Assembly (NCBI GenBank): GCA_045651165.1
Contig: JAZRRX010000029.1
Coordinates: 1-48,342, forward strand
Length of the DNA stretch: 48,342 bases
Source: RGIG4608 sp045651165
Lineage (GTDB): Bacteria > Bacillota > Clostridia > Oscillospirales > CAG-272
Direction: 5' to 3'
Of this stretch, positions 7,577-16,828 are shown piece by piece. The notes beneath the pieces were generated by a model that saw only the letters and a list, made by a program, of their open reading frames with translations, was not told the origin of the DNA and did no database searches. How positions within the stretch are numbered: position 1 is the first letter of the stretch; every line of letters starts with the position of its first letter. The translations under genes and the position numbers were made by a program.

Positions 7577-8920
7577 TTATTCGTGAATATCGTCTGCGAT
7601 GGTGCGGAACTTGGTGTACTGACCAATCCAACCCATCTTAACAGTTCCCGTTGAACCATGACGGTTCTTTGCAATAATTACCTCAGCAATATTTGCGGCA
7701 TTGTTTTCGCCGGGAGTTGCATCGGTTTTATAGTATTCGTTTCTATAAAGGAACATTACAACGTCTGCGTCCTGCTCAATAGCACCGGAGTCACGAAGGT
7801 CTGAAAGCATGGGCTTTTTATCTGTTCTTGATTCAGGTCCACGAGAGAGCTGAGCACAGCAAATGATCGGAACTGAAAGTTCTTTTGCCATAATTTTAAG
7901 TGCACGAGAAATTTCTGCAACCTCTTGAACACGGTTGTCAATTCTTCTATCACTTTGCATAAGCTGAAGATAGTCCACAATAACAAGACCGAGATTGTCA
8001 ACTCTGCGAAGCTTTGCCTTCATTTCGGTAACTGTAAGTCCCGATGTGTCATCGATAAGTATATCGCAACCTGCAAGACGAGAGCTTGCATCTGCAATCT
8101 TTTCCCAAGAATCACCTGAGAGTTTGCCAGAGCGAAGCTCGTGGCTATCAACAAGTGCTTCACTTGAGAGAATACGTGAAACGAGCTGTTCTGCGCTCAT
8201 TTCAAGTGAAAATACACAAACTTTTTTTCTTGTGCTTTGAGCAACGTTTGTTGCAATATTGAGAGCGAATGATGTTTTACCCATACCAGGACGAGCACCT
8301 ACAAGCACAAGGTCGGAGTTACCCATACCAACAAGCACTCTGTCAAGACCCGAAAAACCCGTGGGTGTTCCGTGTGCGGCATCGGGATTTACAGAAAGTT
8401 CGTGCAGATTGTTGTAAACTGCTCCCAAAACGTCGCGTATATGTCTAAAATTCTTTGTATCTCTGCCTTGAGCTATGGCAAAAATCTTGCTTTCTGCAAG
8501 TTCGATTATGCCAGCGGCAGACTCTTGCTCTGAAAATGCAGTTTCGTTGATTTCTCCGCAAACCTCAATAAGCTGACGGAGTGCGCTTTTCTCTTTAACT
8601 ATTTTTGCATAGTCCTTTACATTAAGAGCAGTTGGAACTACTTCTGAAAGAGTTCTGATATAATCTTCTCCACCACTCTTGTTATAAATTCCCTTGTGCA
8701 CAAGCGTATCTATGAGAGTTACCACGTCAATTTCGCGGTTTGTCATAAACAATTCTGTTGCCGCAAGGTATATCTGCTTATGCTCGGTGATATAAAAATC
8801 ATCTGCTTTTATAAGGTCCGCTACTTCGTTGATGGAAGCGGGGTCAATAAGTATTGAGCCAAGGAGCGATTGCTCTGCTATCAACGAAAAGGGAAGTTTT
8901 CTGTTAAGATCTTCGTTCAT
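7577..8920 (-). CDS. dnaB: Replicative DNA helicase DnaB
   Basis: The 447-residue hexameric fork helicase corresponds to DnaC of B. subtilis. It has an N-terminal helical domain (about 8-110, contacts primase), a linker, and a RecA-type ATPase with Walker A GARPGMGKTS (208-217), Walker B LVIVDYLQLM, and the arginine-finger region ISRALKIMAKEL...CAQLSRGPESR. Length is standard and no intein is present. It follows rplI by 11 bases in the conserved gdpP-rplI-dnaB order, so it is probably translated from the same mRNA. Confidence 0.98.
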   Translation of the reverse strand: MNEDLNRKLPFSLIAEQSLLGSILIDPASINEVADLIKADDFYITEHKQIYLAATELFMTNREIDVVTLIDTLVHKGIYNKSGGEDYIRTLSEVVPTALNVKDYAKIVKEKSALRQLIEVCGEINETAFSEQESAAGIIELAESKIFAIAQGRDTKNFRHIRDVLGAVYNNLHELSVNPDAAHGTPTGFSGLDRVLVGMGNSDLVLVGARPGMGKTSFALNIATNVAQSTRKKVCVFSLEMSAEQLVSRILSSEALVDSHELRSGKLSGDSWEKIADASSRLAGCDILIDDTSGLTVTEMKAKLRRVDNLGLVIVDYLQLMQSDRRIDNRVQEVAEISRALKIMAKELSVPIICCAQLSRGPESRTDKKPMLSDLRDSGAIEQDADVVMFLYRNEYYKTDATPGENNAANIAEVIIAKNRHGSTGTVKMGWIGQYTKFRTIADDIHE

Positions 8921-8931
8921 AACTTTTCCTC

Positions 8932-9381
8932 TTATTGCTTGGGAGATACCTGAACGGTGATTGTTCCCGTGATTTCAGCGCCATAAAGCTTTACTTCAAT
9001 TTTGTATGTGCCAAAGGTCTTAATACTTTCGTTCATGACCATTTTCTTTTTATCAATAGTGATACCGTGATTTTTGGCAAGTGTTTCTGCGATTTCCTTG
9101 CTGGTTACTGTTCCATAAAGACGTTCAGTGCCGCCTCCTGCCAAAACTACAACTGTGATTTTGCTAAGCTTGTCTGCAATCTCTCTTGCTTCGGCTTTAG
9201 CCACTTCTATTCTGTGCAAATTTGATGCTTCTTTGTTTTTTGCTTCGTTAACTGCCTTGGCATCAGCAATTATTGCAAGTTTCTTGGGAAGAAGAAAATT
9301 TCTTGCGTATCCGTCAGAAACTTCAATTATCTGGTCTTTTTTGCCTTGACCTTTAACGTCCTGTGTCAACATTACTTTCAT
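8932..9381 (-). CDS. rplI: 50S ribosomal protein L9
   Basis: The 149-residue L9 has the usual two-domain form. The N-terminal rRNA-binding domain includes GYARNFLLPKKLA (residues 25-37), then a long connecting helix rich in Ala/Glu/Lys and the C-terminal domain. It stabilises the L1 stalk base and helps hold reading frame. It lies 61 bases after gdpP and 11 bases before dnaB, in the order seen in B. subtilis. Confidence 0.97.
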   Translation of the reverse strand: MKVMLTQDVKGQGKKDQIIEVSDGYARNFLLPKKLAIIADAKAVNEAKNKEASNLHRIEVAKAEAREIADKLSKITVVVLAGGGTERLYGTVTSKEIAETLAKNHGITIDKKKMVMNESIKTFGTYKIEVKLYGAEITGTITVQVSPKQ

Positions 9382-9442
9382 GTGATATTAACTCCTAACT
9401 TTGAAATTATATAGTTTAAACCTTAAAAAATGCTAAAATCTA

Positions 9443-11479
9443 TTATTCTTCTGCAAAATATTCGTCAATTGCATCCTTTAAGCGATAGAGGACTGCTTTC
9501 ATATCAGTGCCGAGTATTGCTGCGGCTGCGGAATCGAAATGTCCGCCACCACCCATCTTTTCAAGAATGAGCTGAACGTTTATCTTTCCGTTTGAACGGG
9601 CAGAAATGTGAATTTTGTCCCCGATGGTAACAAGAGCGAAGGAAGCGTCAACACCACGAACTGTTAAAAGCTTGTCTGCCGCCTTTGATGCAGCAACTCG
9701 GTCAAAGCCTGGGTCACTACCATCACTTTCTGTGATAGCTATTCTATCAAGATACATTGTGATGTTTGTATTGAATTTTGCTTCACTCATAAAGTTATCG
9801 AAATCTTCGTGGAAATAAGTTTCTGCTATTTCGGAGTTTGCACCAACGCCACGAAGATACATAGCAGCTGAGAAAGTTTTGGTACCTGTTGTTTTTACGA
9901 AATTCTTTGTGTCAACCATGATGCCGGCAAGAAGAAGATTTGCTTCCTCTTTGTAAAGAGCATCACTTGGCAAGCATTGTTCAAGAATTCCTGTTACCAT
10001 TTCAGAAGCAGAAGAAGCAGATGGGTCGATAAGTGCCAAAAGAGGCTCGATTTCAAATTCTGCAACCTTTCTGTGATGGTCGATAACAATAAAGTTGGAT
10101 ACATTGTTTGCTATATCAGAGGATTCAAGAATATTAAAGTTATTTGCATCCACGATAATAAGGAGTGTATCGGATTGTATCATATCAAGTCCCGCTTCGG
10201 GAGAGATGAATACGTTTTTATAATCTTCAATTGTCAAAAGCTTTTCGGTACATGCCTTGAAATTTTTGCACTGTGTGTTCATAATTATGCGAGGACTAAG
10301 TCCACAGAACATACAAAGTCTTGCAATACCCACGCATGCGCCTATTGCGTCAAAGTCGGGGTTAGCATGTCCCATAATAAGAATGTTGCCCGCACTTGCG
10401 ATGTAGGATGAGAGCTGTGTTGCAAATACTCTTGCGAAAGAACCGGATTTTTTTTGAACACCCTTTGTTTTTCCACCATAGAAGAAAATGTCCTCTTCAG
10501 TTTTAACTGCTACCTGGTCACCACCTCTTTGAAGAGCAAATTCGAGAGCAGAGAATGCATTTCTTTCTTTTTCTTCAAAGTTGTTACCAACAAGTGAAAC
10601 ACCCATAGAAATTGTTACGGGAACTGAACTATCACCGAGTCGCACGTTTCTTATTGTTTCAAGAATGTCGAATTTGTTTTCAGCACATTCTTTATATTTT
10701 TCTTTTGAGAATACCATTATGTATTTGTCGCGATTGTATTCTCTGATAAATCCGTGCATCTCATTTGCAAATTTTTTAAGAATTTCTTCAATTTCGTTTG
10801 CAGCAGAACGATAATTTACACGAACATATTCTGCAATTTCGGTAAGGTTGTCAAGCACGATGTGTGCAACAACGGGAGCTTCTGCCTCTGTTTTGGCAAG
10901 AAGATGTGCATAATCTGTGTAATCAGTAAAGGTTACAAGGTAATACTGATTTTTGCCAAGTGTATGACGATATATCTTTGCGATATAGTTTCTGTCGTTT
11001 ATTATAACGTTCATCGAACCCTGCTCGTTGGCATCATTTGTTTGCTCCTTGGGGAGAGTTGCGATAAGCTCTTCAATAGTCAATTCGCAAATATCATTAA
11101 GGTTCTTTTGCAAAAGACTTGAGGGAATGTCGAATATATCGTGAGCTCCTTTTGAGCACCACGCGATAATTCCACTTGGCAATGTGAGGATGCAGGGAAT
11201 GTCAACATCCTTCATCATACCCGTCATTGCTTTTTCCATTTGGAGAGTTTTCTCGTTGAAACTTCTTTCAAGGTCTCTCTTTCTCTTGTAGAAAACCAAA
11301 ACGATTGAAATGAAGAGAACATTGATGCCAAAAATAACGGCACCGAGCCAATCGGGATACTCCTCTACAAAGATATTTATTAAAGCGTAAAGTAGCATAA
11401 AAATTGTGCTACTTACCAAACATACCATCAAAAGCACGTTTGATTCTGATAAAACGCGTTTATTCTTGTTTTTACTCAT
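9443..11479 (-). CDS. gdpP: Cyclic-di-AMP phosphodiesterase GdpP
   Basis: The 678-residue membrane enzyme hydrolyses c-di-AMP to pApA and so controls potassium transport, osmotic balance and wall stress. It has two N-terminal membrane helices (about 15-37 and 46-64), a PAS-like region (about 85-190), a degenerate GGDEF domain (about 200-330) without a clear active-site GGDEF, a DHH domain with HANPDFDAIG (371-380), VDANNF and VIDHHRK, and a DHHA1 end with GGGGHFDSA. All the phosphodiesterase motifs are present. It is the first gene of the gdpP-rplI-dnaB-tilS-ftsH run, with a promoter at 11555-11583. Confidence 0.95.
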   Translation of the reverse strand: MSKNKNKRVLSESNVLLMVCLVSSTIFMLLYALINIFVEEYPDWLGAVIFGINVLFISIVLVFYKRKRDLERSFNEKTLQMEKAMTGMMKDVDIPCILTLPSGIIAWCSKGAHDIFDIPSSLLQKNLNDICELTIEELIATLPKEQTNDANEQGSMNVIINDRNYIAKIYRHTLGKNQYYLVTFTDYTDYAHLLAKTEAEAPVVAHIVLDNLTEIAEYVRVNYRSAANEIEEILKKFANEMHGFIREYNRDKYIMVFSKEKYKECAENKFDILETIRNVRLGDSSVPVTISMGVSLVGNNFEEKERNAFSALEFALQRGGDQVAVKTEEDIFFYGGKTKGVQKKSGSFARVFATQLSSYIASAGNILIMGHANPDFDAIGACVGIARLCMFCGLSPRIIMNTQCKNFKACTEKLLTIEDYKNVFISPEAGLDMIQSDTLLIIVDANNFNILESSDIANNVSNFIVIDHHRKVAEFEIEPLLALIDPSASSASEMVTGILEQCLPSDALYKEEANLLLAGIMVDTKNFVKTTGTKTFSAAMYLRGVGANSEIAETYFHEDFDNFMSEAKFNTNITMYLDRIAITESDGSDPGFDRVAASKAADKLLTVRGVDASFALVTIGDKIHISARSNGKINVQLILEKMGGGGHFDSAAAAILGTDMKAVLYRLKDAIDEYFAEE

Positions 11480-11554
11480 TGGATTAATCTCCTTTGACTA
11501 TATTTGATCGATTATTATAAAGGCATAATTCGGCATTCTAATAATCTTCCTATC

Positions 11555-11583
11555 ATTATAGCACGAAAATATCTTTTTGTAAA
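11555..11583 (-). promoter_or_regulatory. Promoter of gdpP operon
   Basis: Minus strand: TTTACA (11583-11578), 17-base spacer, TATAAT (11560-11555). Divergent from the rimP promoter about 70 bases away. Confidence 0.85.
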
Positions 11584-11653
11584 CATAATTTTCGAATATT
11601 TATATATAAATAGTAAAAAAAACAAAAAAATCAAAAAAATGTAAGAAAAACTA

Positions 11654-11682
11654 TTGCAAAAGAAAAAAAGATGTGTTATAAT
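11654..11682 (+). promoter_or_regulatory. Promoter of the rimP-infB operon
   Basis: TTGCAA (11654-11659), 17-base spacer, TATAAT (11677-11682). Transcription would start just before the hairpin at 11699-11727. Confidence 0.88.
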
Positions 11683-11698
11683 AGGGCATACTAATCTG

Positions 11699-11727
11699 AG
11701 AGTGGGTCCCAAAACGACCCACTCTTA
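11699..11727 (+). promoter_or_regulatory. rimP leader hairpin
   Basis: AGAGTGGGTC and GACCCACTCT form a perfect 10-bp stem with a 7-base loop CCAAAAC, within the first bases of the predicted transcript and 28 bases upstream of rimP. A GAGTGGG/CCCACTC hairpin before rimP (ylxS) is, to my recollection, common in Bacillota, and I treat it as a probable leader element. There is no T tract fitting a strong terminator, only TTAATTCTTG. Confidence 0.6.
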
Positions 11728-11754
11728 ATTCTTGAAAAGGCAGATTTTGTAGAT

Positions 11755-12219
11755 ATGATTAAGAAAAACATCGCAGGCACGGTTGCTGAACTTGTTTCAC
11801 ACGTTGCTGAACAAATGGGTATCATCCTCTGGGACGTTGAATTCGTAAAAGAGGGCTCAAAGAAAATACTCAGAATAACCATTGATTCCGAAGAAGGAAT
11901 AGACATCAATACTTGTGAAAAATTCCACAGAACTATTGATCCTATGCTTGATGAGGCGGATCCTATTGATGAATCCTATTATCTTGAATGTACTTCACCG
12001 GGGCTTGAAAAGGAAATTAAAACTGATGCACATATCGAAATGTGTATTGGTGAAAAAGTTGAGCTTAAGCTCTACGCTCCGAAAAACAACTCAAAAAGCT
12101 TTACGGGAACACTCGTGGGCCTTTCTAAAGAGGGAAGAATAGTTATTGAGTTTAACGGAGAAAACATTGAATTCGAAAAAAATGAAGTTGCAAAGATGCA
12201 TACTGTGTTTGATTTTTAA
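11755..12219 (+). CDS. rimP: Ribosome maturation factor RimP
   Basis: The 154-residue RimP (YlxS) is needed for late assembly of the 30S subunit. The N-terminal domain shows the family pattern around GIDINTCEKFHRTIDPMLDE and YYLECTSPGLEKEI. The C-terminal part is an SH3-like domain. It is the first gene of the rimP-nusA-rnpM-ylxQ-infB operon and nusA starts 18 bases downstream. The upstream leader hairpin suggests control at the RNA level. Confidence 0.95.
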   Translation: MIKKNIAGTVAELVSHVAEQMGIILWDVEFVKEGSKKILRITIDSEEGIDINTCEKFHRTIDPMLDEADPIDESYYLECTSPGLEKEIKTDAHIEMCIGEKVELKLYAPKNNSKSFTGTLVGLSKEGRIVIEFNGENIEFEKNEVAKMHTVFDF

Positions 12220-12237
12220 TTAAGGAGATTTGTTAAG

Positions 12238-13263
12238 ATGAACAAGGAATTATTTGCTGCCCTTGATATGCTCGAAAAGGAAAAGGGTATTCCGAAAACC
12301 TATATGTTTGAAAAGATTGAAGCGGCTCTTGTGTCTGCTTTCAAGAAAGAATATGGTTCAAATGCCAATGTTCGCATTGTAGTTGACGAGAGAAAAGAAG
12401 ACATAAAGGTATATTATCAAAAAGAGGTTGTTGAGGTGGTTGAAAATCCCGAAACACAGATTTCTCTTGAAGAAGCTAAGAAGATAGCAAAGAAATATAC
12501 TCTTGGTAGCTTTGTTGAAAAAGAAGTTAAGCCCAAGAATTTCAGACGTCTTTCTGCAGGCGCGGCTAAGTCCGTTATTATTCAGGGTATCCGCGAGGGT
12601 GAAAGAAAGGTTATTCAAGAAGCTTATGAAAATCAGAAAGAAGAAATCATCACTGCTCTTGTAAGCAAGATTAATCCCGAAACAGGTTCTGTTCTTGTTG
12701 AAACAACCAACGGCTTTGCAACTCTTCTCAGAAGTGAGCAGATTCCAGGTGAAGTTCTTACAATTGGCGATAGAATCAAGGTTTATGTTCTTCACGTAAA
12801 TAAAGAGGGTAAGGGTCCCATCGTTACTCTTACACGTACACACGCAGGACTTCTTAAGAGATTGTTCGAACTTGAAATTCCTGAGGTTACTGACGGCGTT
12901 GTTATGGTTAAGAGCGTTTCTCGTGAGGCTGGTTCACGTTCAAAAATTGCAGTTTGGTCAAGAGATCCTGAGGTTGATGCAGTAGGTGCTTGTATCGGTA
13001 ACCACGGTATGAGAATTAACTCTATCGTAAACGAGCTTCATGGTGAAAAGATTGACATAATTCAGTATAGTGAAGATCCCATTGAATACGTAAAGGATGC
13101 ACTTGCTCCTGCTCCTGTTGTTTCTGCTGAAATGACAGGTGAGAACACTTGCAGAGTTGTTGTTAAGCCCGAATATCTTTCTCTTGCTATTGGTAAAGAG
13201 GGACAGAATGTTCGTCTTGCAGCAAAGCTTACAGGTCTTAAGATAGATATTAAGGCAGAATAA
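12238..13263 (+). CDS. nusA: Transcription termination/antitermination factor NusA
   Basis: NusA binds RNA polymerase and nascent RNA, modulating pausing and intrinsic termination. The 341 residues contain the N-terminal polymerase-binding domain, an S1 domain (about 130-200), and KH1 and KH2. The second KH signature is SLAIGKEGQNVRLAAKLTG near the end. It lacks the C-terminal acidic repeats of proteobacterial NusA and is slightly shorter than B. subtilis NusA, which is normal for Bacillota. AAGGAG precedes the ATG. It lies one base ahead of rnpM. Confidence 0.97.
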   Translation: MNKELFAALDMLEKEKGIPKTYMFEKIEAALVSAFKKEYGSNANVRIVVDERKEDIKVYYQKEVVEVVENPETQISLEEAKKIAKKYTLGSFVEKEVKPKNFRRLSAGAAKSVIIQGIREGERKVIQEAYENQKEEIITALVSKINPETGSVLVETTNGFATLLRSEQIPGEVLTIGDRIKVYVLHVNKEGKGPIVTLTRTHAGLLKRLFELEIPEVTDGVVMVKSVSREAGSRSKIAVWSRDPEVDAVGACIGNHGMRINSIVNELHGEKIDIIQYSEDPIEYVKDALAPAPVVSAEMTGENTCRVVVKPEYLSLAIGKEGQNVRLAAKLTGLKIDIKAE

Positions 13264-13264
13264 T

Positions 13265-13543
13265 TTGTCTATGGAACAAAAAAAGAAAATACCGCTTCGT
13301 CAATGCGTGGGTTGTTCAGAAAGAAAACCCAAAAGTGAGCTTCTTCGCGTTGTTAGAACACCCGAAGGTGAGATTGTGCTTGACAAAACGGGCAAAAAAA
13401 ATGGCAGAGGTGTTTATCTGTGCCGTGGTGTAAAATGCTTTAACAAAGCAAGAAAAAACGGAAGAATTATGGCTCATTTGGAATGTGATATTCCCGATGA
13501 GATATACGTAGCTCTTGAGAGTGAAATAGAGCAGGGCGAATGA
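13265..13543 (+). CDS. rnpM: RNase P modulator RnpM (YlxR)
   Basis: This is a small basic protein of the YlxR family, described in B. subtilis as a modulator of RNase P. The diagnostic segment RQCVGCSERKPKSELLRVVR is followed by KKNGRGVYLC. Two starts are possible: TTG at 13265, which sits well behind AAGG (13252-13255), or ATG at 13271, six bases later with a less favourable spacing. The product is 92 or 90 residues. It overlaps ylxQ by 4 bases, suggesting translational coupling. Confidence 0.9.
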   Translation: MSMEQKKKIPLRQCVGCSERKPKSELLRVVRTPEGEIVLDKTGKKNGRGVYLCRGVKCFNKARKNGRIMAHLECDIPDEIYVALESEIEQGE

Positions 13544-13851
13544 TGGATAATAGAATTTTAAGCTCGCTTGGTCTTTGCTCAAAGGCGGGGAAATTGATAT
13601 TCGGTGTGCCCATGATAATCGAAGCAATGCAAAAGGGCAAAAAGATATATCTCGTGCTCGAGGCAGGAGATACTTCTGACAATACACATAAAAAAATCAC
13701 TGATAAATGCTCATTTTACGGTGTGGAAAAAATTAGACTTGAATTTGACGGCATAGAACTTTCGAATGCTGTGGGTAAAAGCTCAAATTTAGCGGCAGTT
13801 GCTGTTACTGACGAGGGTTTTTTCAAGATGATGAGCAAATATTTTAATTAG
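13540..13851 (+). CDS. ylxQ: L7Ae-family RNA-binding protein YlxQ
   Basis: The 103-residue protein is of the ribosomal L7Ae/L30e/Gadd45 fold, which binds kink-turn RNA. The start region LGLCSKAGKLIFGVPMIIEAMQKGKKIYLVLEAGD is typical of YlxQ. The ATG overlaps the end of rnpM. Its cellular role is not well defined in the family. Conservation between rnpM and infB points to ribosome or RNA metabolism. Confidence 0.88.
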   Translation: MMDNRILSSLGLCSKAGKLIFGVPMIIEAMQKGKKIYLVLEAGDTSDNTHKKITDKCSFYGVEKIRLEFDGIELSNAVGKSSNLAAVAVTDEGFFKMMSKYFN

Positions 13852-13908
13852 TTTTACTTAATTTTATTGAACGGTTTTAATTCAAAAAACGGAATTTTTG
13901 GAGGTACT

Positions 13909-16770
13909 ATGGCAGCAAATCCACAATTTAAGGTAAATCAATTAGCAAAGGATTTGGGAATAAAAAGTAAGGATATCATTGATACTCTTGCAGAAAAGGG
14001 TGTTGCAATTAAAACGCAGGCATCTCTTGAGGGCAGAGAGTTTGATATTTTTATGGAATCTCTCACAAAGCAGAATCAGATAAAGGATATTGATTCATAT
14101 ATCTTTGGTGATACCTATATTCCCTCAAAGCTTCAAGCGGCTAAGGAGGCAGAAGAAGCTGCAAAATTGGCTGAAAAGGCAAAAGTAGAGGCAGAAGCTA
14201 AAGCGAAGGCTGAGGCAGAAGCTAAGGCTAAAGCAGAAGCAGCTGCAAAAGCTAAGGCAGAGGCAGAAGCTAAAGCAAAGGCTGAGGCAGAAGCAAAAGC
14301 TAAAGCAGAGGCACAGAAGCGCGCAGAAGCTGAAAAAGCTGAAAAGGCAGAAAAATCCAAAAACCAACCAAAAACCGAAAATAAGACAAATCAGCAGGTG
14401 AAGTCTGATAACCGTTCACAGAATACTCCTGCAAGAAACCAGGATAGACCTCAATCTCAGCAGGGGCAAAAGCCTCAAGGGGATAGATTCCAGGGTCAGA
14501 AACCTTCGTTTGATAAGAATGTACAGGGACAAAAGCCCCAGGGTGACAGATTCCAAGGTCAAAAACCTGCGTTTGATAGAAACGCTCAAGGTCAGAAGCC
14601 TGCAAGAGAGCAGGGTGGCTTTAACAAGGGCAACGATAATAAGGGTGGCTTTGGCGCTCAGCAGAAGCCATTTAATCAGCAGAATAAGAAGCCCCAGAAC
14701 AACAATATGGGCGGTGGCTTTGGCAGAGACAAGGACGAAGGCAACCAGAATGCTCCAAAGGAACACTTCAAGCCCACAGCTATCGTTCGTGAACAAACTG
14801 CAAAGGGTGAAAAGGGTGTTAGAAGCACAACAACCCGTGTTGTTGATATGAGAGGTTCAAGCTACGATGCATCTAAATACGATGAAAAGCTTGATAACTA
14901 TGTACCCGATCACGTTAAGGATATTCGTGGTGGAAACCAGAAATTCAACAAGAAGGGTCAGCAACAGAACAATAAGTTCGATAAGAACGCACAAAAGAAA
15001 CAGCAACAGGTTGTTAAAAAACAGCCCATTAGCATTACTGTTCCCGATGAAATTTCAGTTGGCGAACTTGCATCTCGTTTGAAGGTTACTGCGGGTGAAG
15101 TTGTTAAGCGCCTTATGATGATGGGAATGATGGTAACTGTTAACCAAGTTATCGACTTTGATACAGCATATCTTATCGCAGACGAGCTTGGCGCAATTGT
15201 TACAAAAGAAGTTGTTGTTACAATCGAAGAAAAACTTTTTGATGATACAGTTGACACTGAAGAAACTCTTAAGGAACGCGCTCCCGTTATTTGTGTAATG
15301 GGTCACGTTGACCACGGTAAGACATCTCTTCTTGACGCAATTAGAAATACAAGTGTTACTACAGGCGAAGCAGGTGGTATCACACAGCACATCGGTGCTT
15401 ATAGAGTAAGCATCAATGGTAAGGATATGACATTCCTTGATACACCCGGTCACGAAGCATTTACTGCTATGCGTGCTCGTGGTGCGCAGGCAACTGATAT
15501 TGCAATCCTCGTTGTTGCGGCGGATGACGGTATCATGCCTCAGACAATAGAAGCTATCAACCACGCAAAAGCGGCTGGTATTGATATTGTAGTTGCAATC
15601 AATAAGATGGATAAGCCCACGGCTGATCCCGATACAGTTAAGCAAGAACTCACAAGATACGACCTCGTTCCTGAAGAATGGGGTGGTGACGTTATCTGCG
15701 TTCCCGTATCTGCAAAGACACACAAGGGTATTGAGGATCTTCTTGAATCCGTTCTTCTCGTTGCAGAGGTTAAGGAACTTAAGGCTAATCCCAATAGACA
15801 TGCAAAGGGTATCGTAATTGAAGCGAAGCTCGATAAGGGCCGTGGCCCCGTTGCAACAGTTCTTGTTCAAAACGGTACACTTCACTCAGGTGACATCGTT
15901 ATCGCCGGTACTGCAGTTGGTCGTGTAAGAGCTATGACAGACCACAATAGAAAAGCACTTAAAGAGGCAGGTCCTTCAGTTCCCGTTGAAATTATCGGTC
16001 TTGCAGACGTTCCTGTTGCAGGTGATGAATTCAATGCAGTTGCAGACGAAAAGATGGCTCGTGAACTTGCTGAACAGAGAAGAGCTCAGGCTAAAGAAGA
16101 AATCTTCAAGGCTAATGCAAGAGCAAATCTTAACGATTTGTTCAACCAGATTTCTGAAGGTATTAAGGATCTTAATGTTATTGTTAAGGCAGACGTTGAC
16201 GGTTCTGCAGAAGCAGTTCGTGCATCTCTCCAGAAGCTTTCTAATGAGGAAGTTAAGGTTAGAGTTATTCACTCTGCAGTTGGTGGTATTACAGAAGGTG
16301 ACGTAATGCTTGCGGCGGCTTCAAATGCTATCATTGTTGGATTTAACGTTCGTCCTGACAAGGGTGCTATGGACTCTGCAGATAGACAGAACGTTGAGAT
16401 TAGAACTTATCGTGTAATTTACGAATGTATCGAAGAAATTACAGCTGCTATGAAGGGTATGCTTGCTCCTAAATTCAAGGAGGTTGTACTTGGTCATGCA
16501 GAGGTTCGTCAGACAATCAGAGTTCCTAACGTTGGTACAATCGCAGGTTCTTACATTACTGATGGTAAGGTGACAAGACAGAGTGACATTCGTGTTGTTC
16601 GTGACGGTATCGTTATCTTCGAAGATAAGATTTCCTCTCTTAAGAGATTTAAGGATGACGCGAAAGAAGTGGCACAGGGTTATGAATGTGGTATCGGACT
16701 TGAAAAGTTCAACGACATCAAGCTTGGTGACGTTCTTGAAGCATTCATTATGGAAGAAATTAAACAGTAA
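13909..16770 (+). CDS. infB: Translation initiation factor IF-2
   Basis: IF-2 delivers fMet-tRNA to the 30S subunit and promotes subunit joining. The ATG at 13909 has GGAGG four bases upstream. An upstream TTG in frame has no such support. The 953 residues have an N-terminal helix-turn domain, a low-complexity Ala/Lys/Glu segment (about 75-145), tandem 21-residue repeats built on QGQKPQGDRF and QGQKPAFDRN (about 185-230), a Gly/Asn/Gln-rich linker, a second N domain, the GTPase with GHVDHGKT (465-472), DTPGHE (about 509-514) and NKMD (565-568), and C-terminal domains. rbfA, the usual next gene, is absent. A terminator follows at once. Confidence 0.97.
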   Translation: MAANPQFKVNQLAKDLGIKSKDIIDTLAEKGVAIKTQASLEGREFDIFMESLTKQNQIKDIDSYIFGDTYIPSKLQAAKEAEEAAKLAEKAKVEAEAKAKAEAEAKAKAEAAAKAKAEAEAKAKAEAEAKAKAEAQKRAEAEKAEKAEKSKNQPKTENKTNQQVKSDNRSQNTPARNQDRPQSQQGQKPQGDRFQGQKPSFDKNVQGQKPQGDRFQGQKPAFDRNAQGQKPAREQGGFNKGNDNKGGFGAQQKPFNQQNKKPQNNNMGGGFGRDKDEGNQNAPKEHFKPTAIVREQTAKGEKGVRSTTTRVVDMRGSSYDASKYDEKLDNYVPDHVKDIRGGNQKFNKKGQQQNNKFDKNAQKKQQQVVKKQPISITVPDEISVGELASRLKVTAGEVVKRLMMMGMMVTVNQVIDFDTAYLIADELGAIVTKEVVVTIEEKLFDDTVDTEETLKERAPVICVMGHVDHGKTSLLDAIRNTSVTTGEAGGITQHIGAYRVSINGKDMTFLDTPGHEAFTAMRARGAQATDIAILVVAADDGIMPQTIEAINHAKAAGIDIVVAINKMDKPTADPDTVKQELTRYDLVPEEWGGDVICVPVSAKTHKGIEDLLESVLLVAEVKELKANPNRHAKGIVIEAKLDKGRGPVATVLVQNGTLHSGDIVIAGTAVGRVRAMTDHNRKALKEAGPSVPVEIIGLADVPVAGDEFNAVADEKMARELAEQRRAQAKEEIFKANARANLNDLFNQISEGIKDLNVIVKADVDGSAEAVRASLQKLSNEEVKVRVIHSAVGGITEGDVMLAAASNAIIVGFNVRPDKGAMDSADRQNVEIRTYRVIYECIEEITAAMKGMLAPKFKEVVLGHAEVRQTIRVPNVGTIAGSYITDGKVTRQSDIRVVRDGIVIFEDKISSLKRFKDDAKEVAQGYECGIGLEKFNDIKLGDVLEAFIMEEIKQ

Positions 16771-16817
16771 AATAAAAAATAGACGGCAGGTCACGCGACC
16801 TGCCGTTTTTGTTATTT
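16771..16817. terminator. Terminator of infB; left copy of a direct repeat
   Basis: ACGGCAGGTC and GACCTGCCGT (16783-16806) form a perfect 10-bp stem with loop ACGC, then TTTTTG. It works for infB and, with flanking A/T runs, for the convergent coiled-coil gene. The same stem with nearly identical flanks occurs at 18691-18739. Confidence 0.92.
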
Positions 16818-16828
16818 AAGAATATTTT

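Noticed and set aside
13867..13908. Upstream TTG start of infB
   Set aside because: The GGAGG site lies between this TTG and the ATG at 13909, and the extra residues are not typical of IF-2.
14125..14367. Cys/Phe- and Ala/Ser-rich frames opposite to the IF-2 repeats
   Set aside because: Low-complexity mirror images of the Ala/Lys/Glu-coding tract.
15055..15885. 276-codon frame opposite to infB
   Set aside because: It is antisense to the highly conserved GTPase part of infB; its Cys/Asn-rich composition is a by-product of codon use.
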